From assembly GCA_038146925.1 (NCBI GenBank), contig JAYQSP010000004.1, positions 1 to 64,000 of the forward strand: a stretch of 64,000 nucleotides of DNA, in the 5' to 3' direction. Position numbers and translations under genes: made by a program. Position 1 is the first letter of the stretch, and every line of letters begins with the position of its first letter. This DNA comes from UBA830 sp038146925 (GTDB lineage Bacteria; Pseudomonadota; Alphaproteobacteria; MPNO01; UBA830). Below the pieces are notes generated by a model, which had not been told where the DNA came from, ran no database searches, and saw only the letters and a list, made by a program, of their open reading frames with translations. Positions 25,241 to 33,463 of this stretch are shown piece after piece.

Positions 25241-26266
25241 ATGCTCATGCTTCAACGACCAACGCGAACCACTCTGATCGCCGCTGGGGTCCTGATTGCG
25301 GGCTGTGCCGGTTTCACAATCTACTGGTTTTCTGCGGCGGCCGAAATCCGCGGCGGAATCGACCGCTGGGGGGAAGATCGCCGCGCGAAGGGCTGGACGG
25401 TGGAACTTGGCGAGCCGTCGATCACCGGGTTTCCCTTTCGCCTTGATCTGTTCCTTCAGACGCCCGTGCTCGCCGGTCCGGGAAACCAGTGGCGCTGGGA
25501 AATGCCGAATGCGCGGGCGACAGCGCGCCCCTGGGCGTTGACCGATATCGAGATGTCGTTTCCCGGGGTGCATACGCTGACGACCAAGAAGCAACCATTC
25601 GCGTTGATGCTGTCAGGCGCCGACGGGGAACTGAAAATCCGGTCCGGCAACCCCCAACTCCTTCTGGTGCGCTTGGCCGGTGTCGATTGGGTGGAGCCTG
25701 GCGGCGTCCGGGCGCAGATCGATACCCTCTCGATTCGTCTCGAAGAAGGGGCATCGGTGGACAGGGAATCTGCGAACGGCAAGACCGGATTGGGGATCGC
25801 CATCGATGCCCGCAAAGTGATCCTGCCCGACGCCTGGAAGCCGCCGCTTGGGACAGGGCTGAACCGATTATCGGTCGATGCTGTCGCCATCGGTCCGTTC
25901 GAGCCTCGCGGCACCCTGCCGGCCGCGCTGGCCCGGTGGCGGGACGCCGGCGGGGCTCTGGAGGTGCGGGCCTTCGCACTGGACTGGGAATCTCTTTCTT
26001 TGCGTGGCGACGGAACCTTCGCGCTGGACGAAAACCTCCAGCCCCAGGGCGCCATGGCAGCTGAAATCGACGGCGTGGAGAAAACGTCGGATGCGCTGAT
26101 TGCCGCCGGGGTGATTGATGCGCGCACGGCGTTTGCTGCAAAGGTCGCCAACCGGGCGCTGTCGTTCGGGGGAGGACCGGCGCGCCTGCCCGTCAGTATT
26201 CAGCGGCAGCGGCTCTATCTCGGGCCTGTGCCGCTGTTCCGCCTTAAACCCGTACGCTGGGAATAG
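25241..26266 (+). CDS. DUF2125 domain protein
   Basis: With ATG at 25241 the protein has 341 residues: an N-terminal membrane segment (TLIAAGVLIAGCAGFTIYWF) followed by a large beta-rich extracytoplasmic domain. SITGFPFRLDLFL and the later LPVSIQRQRLYLGPVPLFRL end fit the alphaproteobacterial DUF2125 family, of unknown function. The frame is open from 25145, but residues before 25241 look non-coding and would overlap the promoter region shared with the divergent transporter. Convergent with tyrA (8 bases between stops). Confidence 0.75.
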   Translation: MLMLQRPTRTTLIAAGVLIAGCAGFTIYWFSAAAEIRGGIDRWGEDRRAKGWTVELGEPSITGFPFRLDLFLQTPVLAGPGNQWRWEMPNARATARPWALTDIEMSFPGVHTLTTKKQPFALMLSGADGELKIRSGNPQLLLVRLAGVDWVEPGGVRAQIDTLSIRLEEGASVDRESANGKTGLGIAIDARKVILPDAWKPPLGTGLNRLSVDAVAIGPFEPRGTLPAALARWRDAGGALEVRAFALDWESLSLRGDGTFALDENLQPQGAMAAEIDGVEKTSDALIAAGVIDARTAFAAKVANRALSFGGGPARLPVSIQRQRLYLGPVPLFRLKPVRWE

Positions 26267-26273
26267 GGAAGCG

Positions 26274-27194
26274 TCAGTTTTCGCCGTCAGAGCCGTCCGG
26301 AGAGGGCGGAATGTGCTGACCGGCCTCGACAACACCGCGGCGGATTTCACGGGTTCTGCGGAACAGCGCCTCGAGCGTCTCTCCGTCGCCGACGCGGATG
26401 GCGCGTTGCAGCCCTGCCAGATCTTCCGACAGCCGGCCCAGCATTTCCAGCACCGCATCGCGGTTGGCGATGAAGATGTCGCGCCACATCACGGGATCGG
26501 ACGCCGCGATACGTGTGAAATCGCGGAATCCCGACGCGGAGTATTTGACGACCTCCGACTTGATGTGATCTTCCAGGTCGGTGGCGGTGCCGACGATGGT
26601 GTAGGCGATCAGATGCGGTAAATGGGACGTGATCGCCAGCACCTGGTCGTGATGCGCCGGTTCCAGGTAATCGATCTGACTGCCCGCCTGTTTCCACAGC
26701 GCGGCCACTTTGTCGATGGCGGCCTGATCGGTACCGGGCGGCGGCGTAATCAGGAACCAGCGGCCTTCGAACAGCGTGTCGAAGCCGGATTCGGGACCCG
26801 AATTCTCCGTGCCCGCGATCGGGTGTCCGGGGACGAAATGGACCCCGTCGGGCAGATGCGGCAACACGGCGGTAACGGCGGACGCCTTCACCGATCCGAC
26901 ATCTGTAACGATAGCGCCGGGTTTCATCGCCGGTGCCATGGCTTCTGCGATCGCTCCGTAGGTCGATACCGGCGTGCAGATCATGATCAGATCCGCGTCG
27001 CGTACCGCCTCGGCGATGTCTTTTGTGGTTTCGTCCGCGATCCCCAGTCTCTTGGCGGCGTCCAGCGTTTCGTCCGTTCGTGCGCAGGCGACGATCGTGC
27101 CCGCGAGATCGTCGCGACGCATCACGCGGGCGATGGATGAGCCGATCAGCCCGATGCCGATAAAGGCGACACGGTCGAACATATGTTCGCTCAT
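26274..27194 (-). CDS. tyrA: Prephenate/arogenate dehydrogenase family protein
   Basis: TyrA-type enzymes oxidatively decarboxylate prephenate or arogenate with NAD(P) in tyrosine biosynthesis. The 306-residue protein has the nucleotide-binding motif IGIGLIGSSIARVM at the N-terminus, VTDVGSVKASAV, FVPGHPIAGTENSGPE (substrate loop with the histidine) and SHLPHLIAY. There is no fused chorismate mutase; that activity is encoded two genes upstream. The ATG overlaps the hisC stop by 4 bases. Whether it prefers prephenate or arogenate is not clear. Confidence 0.9.
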   Translation of the reverse strand: MSEHMFDRVAFIGIGLIGSSIARVMRRDDLAGTIVACARTDETLDAAKRLGIADETTKDIAEAVRDADLIMICTPVSTYGAIAEAMAPAMKPGAIVTDVGSVKASAVTAVLPHLPDGVHFVPGHPIAGTENSGPESGFDTLFEGRWFLITPPPGTDQAAIDKVAALWKQAGSQIDYLEPAHHDQVLAITSHLPHLIAYTIVGTATDLEDHIKSEVVKYSASGFRDFTRIAASDPVMWRDIFIANRDAVLEMLGRLSEDLAGLQRAIRVGDGETLEALFRRTREIRRGVVEAGQHIPPSPDGSDGEN

Positions 27195-28282
27195 GCCGTT
27201 TTCAGGAAGTCGGACATCGCGTTCGCGACGGCCCGCATTTCGTCTTCAAGCCCGATGGTGATGCGGATGCCTTCCGGAATGCCGGCGCTGCCGGTTCCAC
27301 GGGGTATGATCCCTCGCGCCTGCAGAAATGCCATTGCGGCGTCCGCAGTGTGCGGGCCGTCTTCCGCGAACCTGACCAGCACGAAATTACCGGCGCTCGG
27401 CACCACATCCAGGCCCATTTCGGACAACCGGTCCGACAGCCAGGGCAGCCAGGCCGTGTTGTGATCGCGCGACCGGGTCAGAAATTCCACGTCGTTGACC
27501 GCGGCGATGCCCGCTGCCTGCGCGCCGCTGGTGACGTTGAACGGCGGGCGGATGCGGTTCAGCACGTCGGCTATCGCTTCCGGGCAGTAGGCCCAGCCCA
27601 GCCGGACGCCGCCCATCGCGTAAATCTTGGAAAACGTCCGGGTCATCACGACGTTGTCGCCCGCGTCGACCAGTTCGATGCCCGGAGAGTAATCGTTGCG
27701 GGTCACGTATTCGGCATAGGCTGCGTCGATCACCAGCAGGATATCGTCACGCAGACCGGCGCGCAGCCGGGTCATCTCGTCGGATGTGACCATGGTGCCA
27801 GTGGGATTGTTCGGGTTTGCGACGTAGACGATCCGGGTCCGGTCCGTCACCTTGTCCAGCAAGGCATCGACCGTGACGGTGAACTTCGTCTCCGGCGCCT
27901 TGACCGGGGTCGCGCCCACGGACAGGGCGAAGAGCGGATACATAACGAAAGCGTGTTCGCCGAACAGGACTTCGTCGCCGGGACCCGCATACGCGCGCGC
28001 GAGCAGGGCCAGAACCTCGTCCGACCCGGCGCCGCAGACGATGCGGTCCGGGTCCAGCCCGTGCCGCGCGCCGATGGCGGCGCGCAGTTCGACCGAGCCC
28101 CCGTCAGGATAGCGGTGCAGTTTGCTGCCGAGCTCTTCGTACGCGGCGGTTGCCTTCGGACTGGGGCCGAGCGCCCCTTCGTTTGACGAAAGTTTGATGA
28201 TGCGGTCGACGCCGTCGACTTTCGACGCGCCGGGAACGTAGGGCGCCATTTCCATAATGCCAGGGCGGGGGATCAGCGCCAT
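27191..28282 (-). CDS. hisC: HisC-type histidinol-phosphate/aromatic aminotransferase
   Basis: A 363-residue class I PLP aminotransferase. Landmarks are IKLSSNEGALGPSP, YPDGGSVELRAAI, the NPNNPTGTM motif, IDAAYAEY and the Schiff-base lysine in RTFSKIYAMGGVRLGW. I start it at ATG 28282, which overlaps the previous stop by one base; the frame extends upstream only as a shadow. HisC enzymes make histidinol phosphate, but copies placed with tyrA and chorismate mutase often transaminate phenylpyruvate, hydroxyphenylpyruvate or prephenate. The context favours an aromatic role here. Confidence 0.88.
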   Translation of the reverse strand: MALIPRPGIMEMAPYVPGASKVDGVDRIIKLSSNEGALGPSPKATAAYEELGSKLHRYPDGGSVELRAAIGARHGLDPDRIVCGAGSDEVLALLARAYAGPGDEVLFGEHAFVMYPLFALSVGATPVKAPETKFTVTVDALLDKVTDRTRIVYVANPNNPTGTMVTSDEMTRLRAGLRDDILLVIDAAYAEYVTRNDYSPGIELVDAGDNVVMTRTFSKIYAMGGVRLGWAYCPEAIADVLNRIRPPFNVTSGAQAAGIAAVNDVEFLTRSRDHNTAWLPWLSDRLSEMGLDVVPSAGNFVLVRFAEDGPHTADAAMAFLQARGIIPRGTGSAGIPEGIRITIGLEDEMRAVANAMSDFLKTA

Positions 28283-29154
28283 CAGACTTCTCCCCGGTCC
28301 GCAATTTCGGTACTGCTGAAAGGCGTCGCGTACACGCCCAGGAAGACGGCGCTTTCCGCGATGCCGTTCTCGGGGTCGGTCAATCGCGCGATTCGGGCGT
28401 CGTCGGGTCCGGCAAATCCTTCCAGTTCGGCCAGAAACACCGATGTGCCTTCTCTCGGTTGGCCCCGGCCGATAAGGCGAACCGGTTTGATGCCGGCTGC
28501 GGCGATCGCCTCGTTCAGGCGCGCGCGACTGACCTCCGGAAAAGTGCGAACTACGAAAAAGCTTTTGTCGTCTCCGCTTTCGTCGGGTGCGATGGCGGCC
28601 ACGCAGAGTGCGGAATCGCCATTGCCCGGCGCCGTGGGCGCAAAGGGCAGGCGGGCGCACACGGACACGTCTCCGCCGCTTGCCATGCCGGCCAGGATCG
28701 GCCACCAGGGCGCTTCCTCGCTGTCTTCCGGGATCGGCAGCACGCCGGCGGTCGCGGTTCCTTCCTGCACGGCGGTCAGCACCGCACGCGCAGACGAATG
28801 GAGGGATAACGGCGTTTCCGCGCCGAAATGATCCCGCGCCATGTCGCGGCACAACCGGTCGCCTTCGGGCGCGTAGACCGCAACGGAAAACTCTCCCTGT
28901 AGTCGTACCATGGCGGAAATGATTTCACGCCAAACCTGAACGATCGTCGCTCTCGGGAAGGGGCCCGAATGCCGCGCCATCAGGCGCCGCAGTATCTGTG
29001 CTTCACGCGAAGGGCGCCAGACCGGCGCGCCGCCCTTGGACGCGCGTACGCCGGCAGCAATCGCGGCGCGGCGCATCAACAGGTCGTGCAGCGCATTGTC
29101 GATGCTGTCGAGTTCTTCGCGCAGGGCGGCAAGGTTCGGTTTGCCTTCAGACAT
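28282..29154 (-). CDS. Chorismate mutase with C-terminal dehydratase-like domain
   Basis: A 290-residue protein starting MSEGKPNLAALREEL at 29154. Residues about 8-90 form an AroQ-type chorismate mutase (LREELDSIDNALHDLL, a RAAIAAGVRASKG turn, and PSREAQILRRL). The rest resembles the two lobes of prephenate dehydratase, with GVLPIPED in the place of the PIENS motif and VRTF near the TRF position, but the match is poor and key residues differ. It converts chorismate to prephenate; dehydratase activity is doubtful. First gene of the mutase-hisC-tyrA operon, divergent from metX. Confidence 0.78.
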   Translation of the reverse strand: MSEGKPNLAALREELDSIDNALHDLLMRRAAIAAGVRASKGGAPVWRPSREAQILRRLMARHSGPFPRATIVQVWREIISAMVRLQGEFSVAVYAPEGDRLCRDMARDHFGAETPLSLHSSARAVLTAVQEGTATAGVLPIPEDSEEAPWWPILAGMASGGDVSVCARLPFAPTAPGNGDSALCVAAIAPDESGDDKSFFVVRTFPEVSRARLNEAIAAAGIKPVRLIGRGQPREGTSVFLAELEGFAGPDDARIARLTDPENGIAESAVFLGVYATPFSSTEIADRGEV

Positions 29155-29341
29155 AATCCGGCCGTTTTCAAATTCAGGATAGGGTGGATTACCGTGTCCC
29201 GTCGCCGCGATGGTTTTCCGCCCCGAAGGGCGCAATATGTAGTCGTCGGAACCCGCAAATGCAAAGAAAACATTGACATAGCAGGGGGGCGATCCTAGCT
29301 ATTCAGGCCCTTTTTCCGGATCGGCAGATCGGTTTGCAACC

Positions 29342-30520
29342 ATGACCGCGACCCGCGACATTTCCCCGGCATCCGGGGACGCCAACGCTGGATTGCCCGG
29401 GCTTCAGGCAGAGCTCGCGCGGGACGAACCCATGCGCCTCGATTCCGGGGAAACCATCGGCCCGTTCACGGCTGCCTATACCACCTGTGGCGAACTGAGC
29501 GCCGACAAATCCAACGCTGTCCTCGTTTGCCACGCATTGACGGGAGACCAGTACGTTCTGGAAAACAATCCCGTGACCGGCAAGCCCGGCTGGTGGGAAC
29601 TTATGGTCGGTCCCGGCAAACCGCTGGATACCGAGAGGTATTTCGTTATCTGCGTCAACGTGCTTGGCGGCTGCCTGGGGTCGACCGGCCCGCGCGATGT
29701 CAATCCCGAAACGGGCGAGCCATGGGGGCTGGATTTTCCCGTTATCACGATCGGCGACATGGTCCGGGCCCAGGCACTGCTGCTGGATCATCTCGGAATA
29801 GATCAGCTGTTTTGCGTCATCGGCGGATCGATGGGTGCGATGCAGGTCCTCGAATGGGCGTCGAGATATCCGGACCGTGTGTTTTCCGCCGTGCCGATCG
29901 CCGGCGCAGCCCGTCACTCCGCGCAGAATATCGCCTTTCATGAAGTCGGCCGGCAGGCCATCATGGCCGATCCGGACTGGCGCAAGGGCAACTATCTGCG
30001 CGAAGGCGTAAATCCCAAAGGCGGCTTGTCGGTGGCCCGCATGGCCGCGCATATCACCTATCTGTCGGAAACGGCGCTGCACCGGAAATTCGGACGCCGT
30101 CTTCAGGAGCGCGATGCAGTCAGCTTCGGTTTCGACGCGGATTTCCAGGTCGAGAGCTATTTGCGGCACCAGGGGAGCACCTTCGTCGAGCGATTCGACG
30201 CGAACTCGTATCTCTATATCACCCGCGCAATGGATTATTTCGACCTGGCGGCGGAACACGACGGCGTGCTTGCCGGGGCGTTCGAGGGGACCGCGGTCCG
30301 GTTCTGCATCATTTCCTTCACAAGCGACTGGCTGTTTCCTACCGAGGAAAGCCGTGAGATCGTACGCGCACTGAACGCGGTTGCGGCCAATGTGAGTTTC
30401 GTCGAAATAGACACCGACAAAGGGCACGACGCATTTCTGCTGGACGAGCCCGAATTCCACGCAACTGTCTCCGGTTTTCTTGAGGGGGCGGCCGAACATC
30501 GCGGCCTGGCGTCGAAATGA
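29342..30520 (+). CDS. metX: Homoserine O-acetyltransferase
   Basis: MetX activates homoserine for methionine synthesis using an acyl-CoA. The 392-residue alpha/beta-hydrolase has NAVLVCHALTGDQ (oxyanion region), NVLGGCLGSTGP, the nucleophile in IGGSMGAMQVLEW and the His of the DKGHDAFLLD loop near the C-terminus. Acetyl and succinyl donors cannot be told apart reliably by eye. The stop overlaps metW by 4 bases, the usual alphaproteobacterial pairing. I looked for a SAM riboswitch in the 187 bases upstream and did not recognise one. Confidence 0.93.
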   Translation: MTATRDISPASGDANAGLPGLQAELARDEPMRLDSGETIGPFTAAYTTCGELSADKSNAVLVCHALTGDQYVLENNPVTGKPGWWELMVGPGKPLDTERYFVICVNVLGGCLGSTGPRDVNPETGEPWGLDFPVITIGDMVRAQALLLDHLGIDQLFCVIGGSMGAMQVLEWASRYPDRVFSAVPIAGAARHSAQNIAFHEVGRQAIMADPDWRKGNYLREGVNPKGGLSVARMAAHITYLSETALHRKFGRRLQERDAVSFGFDADFQVESYLRHQGSTFVERFDANSYLYITRAMDYFDLAAEHDGVLAGAFEGTAVRFCIISFTSDWLFPTEESREIVRALNAVAANVSFVEIDTDKGHDAFLLDEPEFHATVSGFLEGAAEHRGLASK

Positions 30521-31170
30521 ACGCCGGCGGCATCGGGATCGATCCCCAAACCGCCGCCGCCCCGGTCCTGGCGCGACGCGATCTCGAAATCATCGCCAAT
30601 ATGGTCGATGACGGCAGCCGGGTGCTCGATATCGGCTGCGGCAACGGGGCGCTGCTTGATTATCTCGGCCGCAACAAGGGTGTCGACGGACGAGGGATCG
30701 AATTGAGCCAGGCCGGGGTGAATGCCTGCGTGGCAAATGGTCTGTCGGTCATTCAGGGCGATGCCGATACCGACCTGGAGCATTACCCCGACGATGCCTT
30801 CGATTATGTCGTGCTGACCCGGACGCTGCAGGCGACCCGGAATCCGCGCGAAGTCGTTTCGCATCTGGTGCGGATCGGGCGTCATGCGATTGTCTCATTC
30901 ACCAATTTTGGCCATTGGCGGGTGCGGCTCGAAATGATGTTTGACGGCCGGATGCCCGTTGTCGGCGACGAAGGCGCATCGTGGTACGACACCCCCAATA
31001 TCCATCTGTGCACGATCCGCGATTTTTCGACGCTGTGCGACGATCTGGGCCTGACGGTGCAACGGGCGTTGTCGCTATCGCGTTCCGGCGCATCGCGGAA
31101 ACTCAAATCCGCCGGCGCCGCCGCCAATATCCGCGGCGAGGAAGCGATTTTCGTCCTTACCCGGGAATAG
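30517..31170 (+). CDS. metW: Methionine biosynthesis protein MetW
   Basis: A 217-residue Rossmann-type methyltransferase-like protein. The SAM-binding motif is RVLDIGCGNGALLDYL, followed by GRGIELSQAGVNACV and DYVVLTRTLQATRNP. MetW works with MetX; some studies find it activates MetX in a complex. The start overlaps the metX stop (ATGA). The C-terminal half FGHWRVRLEMMFDGRMP and the TPNIHLCTIRDF strand are typical of the family. Confidence 0.92.
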   Translation: MNAGGIGIDPQTAAAPVLARRDLEIIANMVDDGSRVLDIGCGNGALLDYLGRNKGVDGRGIELSQAGVNACVANGLSVIQGDADTDLEHYPDDAFDYVVLTRTLQATRNPREVVSHLVRIGRHAIVSFTNFGHWRVRLEMMFDGRMPVVGDEGASWYDTPNIHLCTIRDFSTLCDDLGLTVQRALSLSRSGASRKLKSAGAAANIRGEEAIFVLTRE

Positions 31171-31180
31171 GAAGCCGGCG

Positions 31181-31936
31181 TCAGTCCCCGCTGCGTATCG
31201 TGCCGCGTTCGGTGCTGCCGACAACCCGGACGTATCCGCGCTTGCGTGAGGGTTCGGCAACCGCGGAGACAGCGGTCGATCCCGCGTAAATCTGTTTCCG
31301 CGCTTCGATAAACAGCACGCCGCCTACTGTCTGAAACCAGCGAAAACCAACCCGTTCAATCGGCCGGGCGGATGCCAGCGCCATCCGCGATCGGGTCGGC
31401 GGCACGAACAGTCCCGCGACGGAAGTTTCGGGCTGAAACAGATTGTCCCGCAACAGGCGCGATACCTGACCCGGCGTGTATGGGTGTCCGTGCCCGAACG
31501 GCGTGTGATCCATCCGCGCCCAGATACCGCGGCGGTTCGGAACCACGATCATCACGCGTCCGCCTTCCGTCACGATCCGCCAGACTTCGCGCAGCAGCTT
31601 GCGGAGTTGCTCCGAACATTCGAGCGCGTGCACCATCAAAATGCGGTCCATCGAAACGTCGGGCAGAGGGAGGTCGTCTTCCGGCGCGAGACTGACGATG
31701 TTCTGGTTCTCTGCCGGCCAGCGCATGACCCCCTGTTGTGCCGGCATCAGGGCGACGACCCGCTCGGCTTCGTCCAGGAATGGCCGCAGATAGGGGATCG
31801 GATAGCCGATGCCCGCGACATTCATCCCGCGCGTGTTTGGCCATGCCGTCCGGATATACCGACGTATAATCCGCTGTGCGGTATGCCCCAGCGGCGTGTT
31901 ATAGAAATCCCGCAGATCGACCACATCGTTGTACAT
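31181..31936 (-). CDS. Class I SAM-dependent methyltransferase
   Basis: A 251-residue protein when started at ATG 31936 (MYNDVVDLRDFYNTPLGH), the usual beginning in alphaproteobacterial relatives; a frame from 32035 would overlap the gloB control region. A nucleotide-binding fold is seen in NVAGIGYPIPYLRPFL and LPLPDVSMDRILMVHALE. Methyl transfer is inferred; the acceptor is unknown. It is convergent with metW (10 bases between stops) and divergent from gloB, an arrangement often conserved with metXW. Confidence 0.82.
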   Translation of the reverse strand: MYNDVVDLRDFYNTPLGHTAQRIIRRYIRTAWPNTRGMNVAGIGYPIPYLRPFLDEAERVVALMPAQQGVMRWPAENQNIVSLAPEDDLPLPDVSMDRILMVHALECSEQLRKLLREVWRIVTEGGRVMIVVPNRRGIWARMDHTPFGHGHPYTPGQVSRLLRDNLFQPETSVAGLFVPPTRSRMALASARPIERVGFRWFQTVGGVLFIEARKQIYAGSTAVSAVAEPSRKRGYVRVVGSTERGTIRSGD

Positions 31937-32059
31937 GCGCGGACTATGCACCGGGTTCCCGAGAAGGGGAAGAATTTCCGGGCGGCGCGGTTGGCGGTAT
32001 GCGTACGGTTTGATAGGTTTTGGCCCGAAATTCAATCATCTCCCGGGAGGTCCGGACAT

Positions 32060-32830
32060 ATGTCCACGCTCGAAATCCACCAGATCCCGACCCGCTCCGA
32101 CAATTACGTCTATCTGCTGCGCGAAAGTTCCTCGGGCAATGCCGCTGTCGTCGACCCGTCAGACGCGGCGCCGGTTCTCGAAACCCTGGATATGTTCGGC
32201 TGGAACCTGACGCATGTTCTCGCCACGCATCATCACAACGACCACGTCGGTGGCGTACCGGAAATCAAGGAGGCCACAGGGTGCACCGTGGTGGGCCCGA
32301 AAGCGGACCGCGACCGGATTCCCATGATCGACGTCGAGGTCGCCGATGGCGACACCTTCATGCTCTACGAAGCCGAGGCCAAAGTCTGGGACGTGCCGGG
32401 TCACACGGCGGGGCACATTGCCTACTGGTTCGCGGAAAGCCAGGCCCTGTTCTGCGGCGACACGCTTTTCGCGCTGGGTTGCGGTCGCGTGTTCGAGGGC
32501 ACGTTCGAACAGATGTACGATTCGATTTCCAAATTCAGGGAAGTGCCGGACGACACCTGGGTTTACTGCGCGCATGAATACACAATGGGGAATGCGAAGT
32601 TCGCGCTGCATGTCGATCCCGACAATGCCGATCTGCAGGCCTATGCCAAACAGATCGAGGCCCGCCGTGAAGCCGGCGTATCGACAGTGCCGTCGCTGAT
32701 GGGCGTCGAACGCCGGACCAACCCGTTCCTGCGGGCCGACGACCCGGCGCTGGCGGCCGTTATCGGCATGGAAGGTAGGCCGCCGGTCGACGTTTTTGCC
32801 GAAATCCGAACCCGCAAAGACAACTTCTAA
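32060..32830 (+). CDS. gloB: Hydroxyacylglutathione hydrolase (glyoxalase II)
   Basis: GloB hydrolyses S-lactoylglutathione, finishing methylglyoxal detoxification. The 256-residue protein starts at ATG 32060 with GGGAGG upstream. The metal-binding ATHHHNDHVGG motif, VWDVPGHTAGH, FCGDTLFALGCGR and CAHEYTMGN are in order, and the C-terminal glutathione-binding region RTNPFLR follows. The frame is open further upstream only as a shadow of the divergent methyltransferase gene. Confidence 0.93.
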   Translation: MSTLEIHQIPTRSDNYVYLLRESSSGNAAVVDPSDAAPVLETLDMFGWNLTHVLATHHHNDHVGGVPEIKEATGCTVVGPKADRDRIPMIDVEVADGDTFMLYEAEAKVWDVPGHTAGHIAYWFAESQALFCGDTLFALGCGRVFEGTFEQMYDSISKFREVPDDTWVYCAHEYTMGNAKFALHVDPDNADLQAYAKQIEARREAGVSTVPSLMGVERRTNPFLRADDPALAAVIGMEGRPPVDVFAEIRTRKDNF

Positions 32831-32841
32831 GAGTCCTCCCC

Positions 32842-33459
32842 ATGAAACTTCGCTGGTCTCCCACGTCTCCGTTTGTCCGCAAAGTCGTCGTCCTGATGAA
32901 GGAAAAGGGCATCGAAAATATTATCGAGAAGGAAAAATCCAATCCGCTCAGCAAGGACGACCGGGCCGCGACGCCCAACCCGCTGGGGCAGATTCCCTGC
33001 CTGATCACGGATGAAGGTGCTTCGATCTACGATTCGCCGGTCATCATGGAGTATCTCGATGTTGAATGCGACGGTCCCGACATGTTGCCGCGCAACGGCG
33101 CCGCGCGCTGGACCGTGCTGACCCGTCAGGCGCTGGCCGACGGGATGATTGCGTCGATGGTGGTGTGTTTCGTGGAAAGCCTGAAGAAGCCTGAACGCCA
33201 GTCCGGCGGTATTGTCGCGCATAACAAGGCGATCGTATTCAACGGGATCGCGGGGCTGGAAAAAGACGTAGCCGATTTCGACGGCGATATCGATGTCGGG
33301 ACGATTTCCGTGGCAGTGGCTCTGGCATTCGCGGATCAGACATTCCCCGACGACGACTGGCGCGGCGATTGCCCCGCATTGGCGGCTTGGTTCGACGACT
33401 TCAACCAGCGCCCGTCGATGACCGACACGGTGCTGATGGACGCGCGCGAGTTCAAGTAA
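32842..33459 (+). CDS. Glutathione S-transferase family protein
   Basis: A 205-residue protein with an N-terminal thioredoxin-like domain (LRWSPTSPFVRKV, NPLGQIPCLI with the cis-proline, and the D-S pair in IYDSPVIMEYLD) and an all-helical C-terminal domain. These match GSTs, which conjugate or isomerise substrates with glutathione. The gene follows gloB by 11 bases, consistent with a shared glutathione-dependent detoxification transcript. The specific substrate is unknown. Confidence 0.88.
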   Translation: MKLRWSPTSPFVRKVVVLMKEKGIENIIEKEKSNPLSKDDRAATPNPLGQIPCLITDEGASIYDSPVIMEYLDVECDGPDMLPRNGAARWTVLTRQALADGMIASMVVCFVESLKKPERQSGGIVAHNKAIVFNGIAGLEKDVADFDGDIDVGTISVAVALAFADQTFPDDDWRGDCPALAAWFDDFNQRPSMTDTVLMDAREFK

Positions 33460-33463
33460 GGCG

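Noticed and set aside
29155..29341. SAM riboswitch upstream of metX
   Set aside because: No SAM-II, SAM-V or SAM/SAH consensus could be recognised, although the location is typical.
31484..32830. 448-codon frame extending gloB upstream
   Set aside because: The extension is antisense to the methyltransferase gene; gloB has a good ribosome site before 32060.
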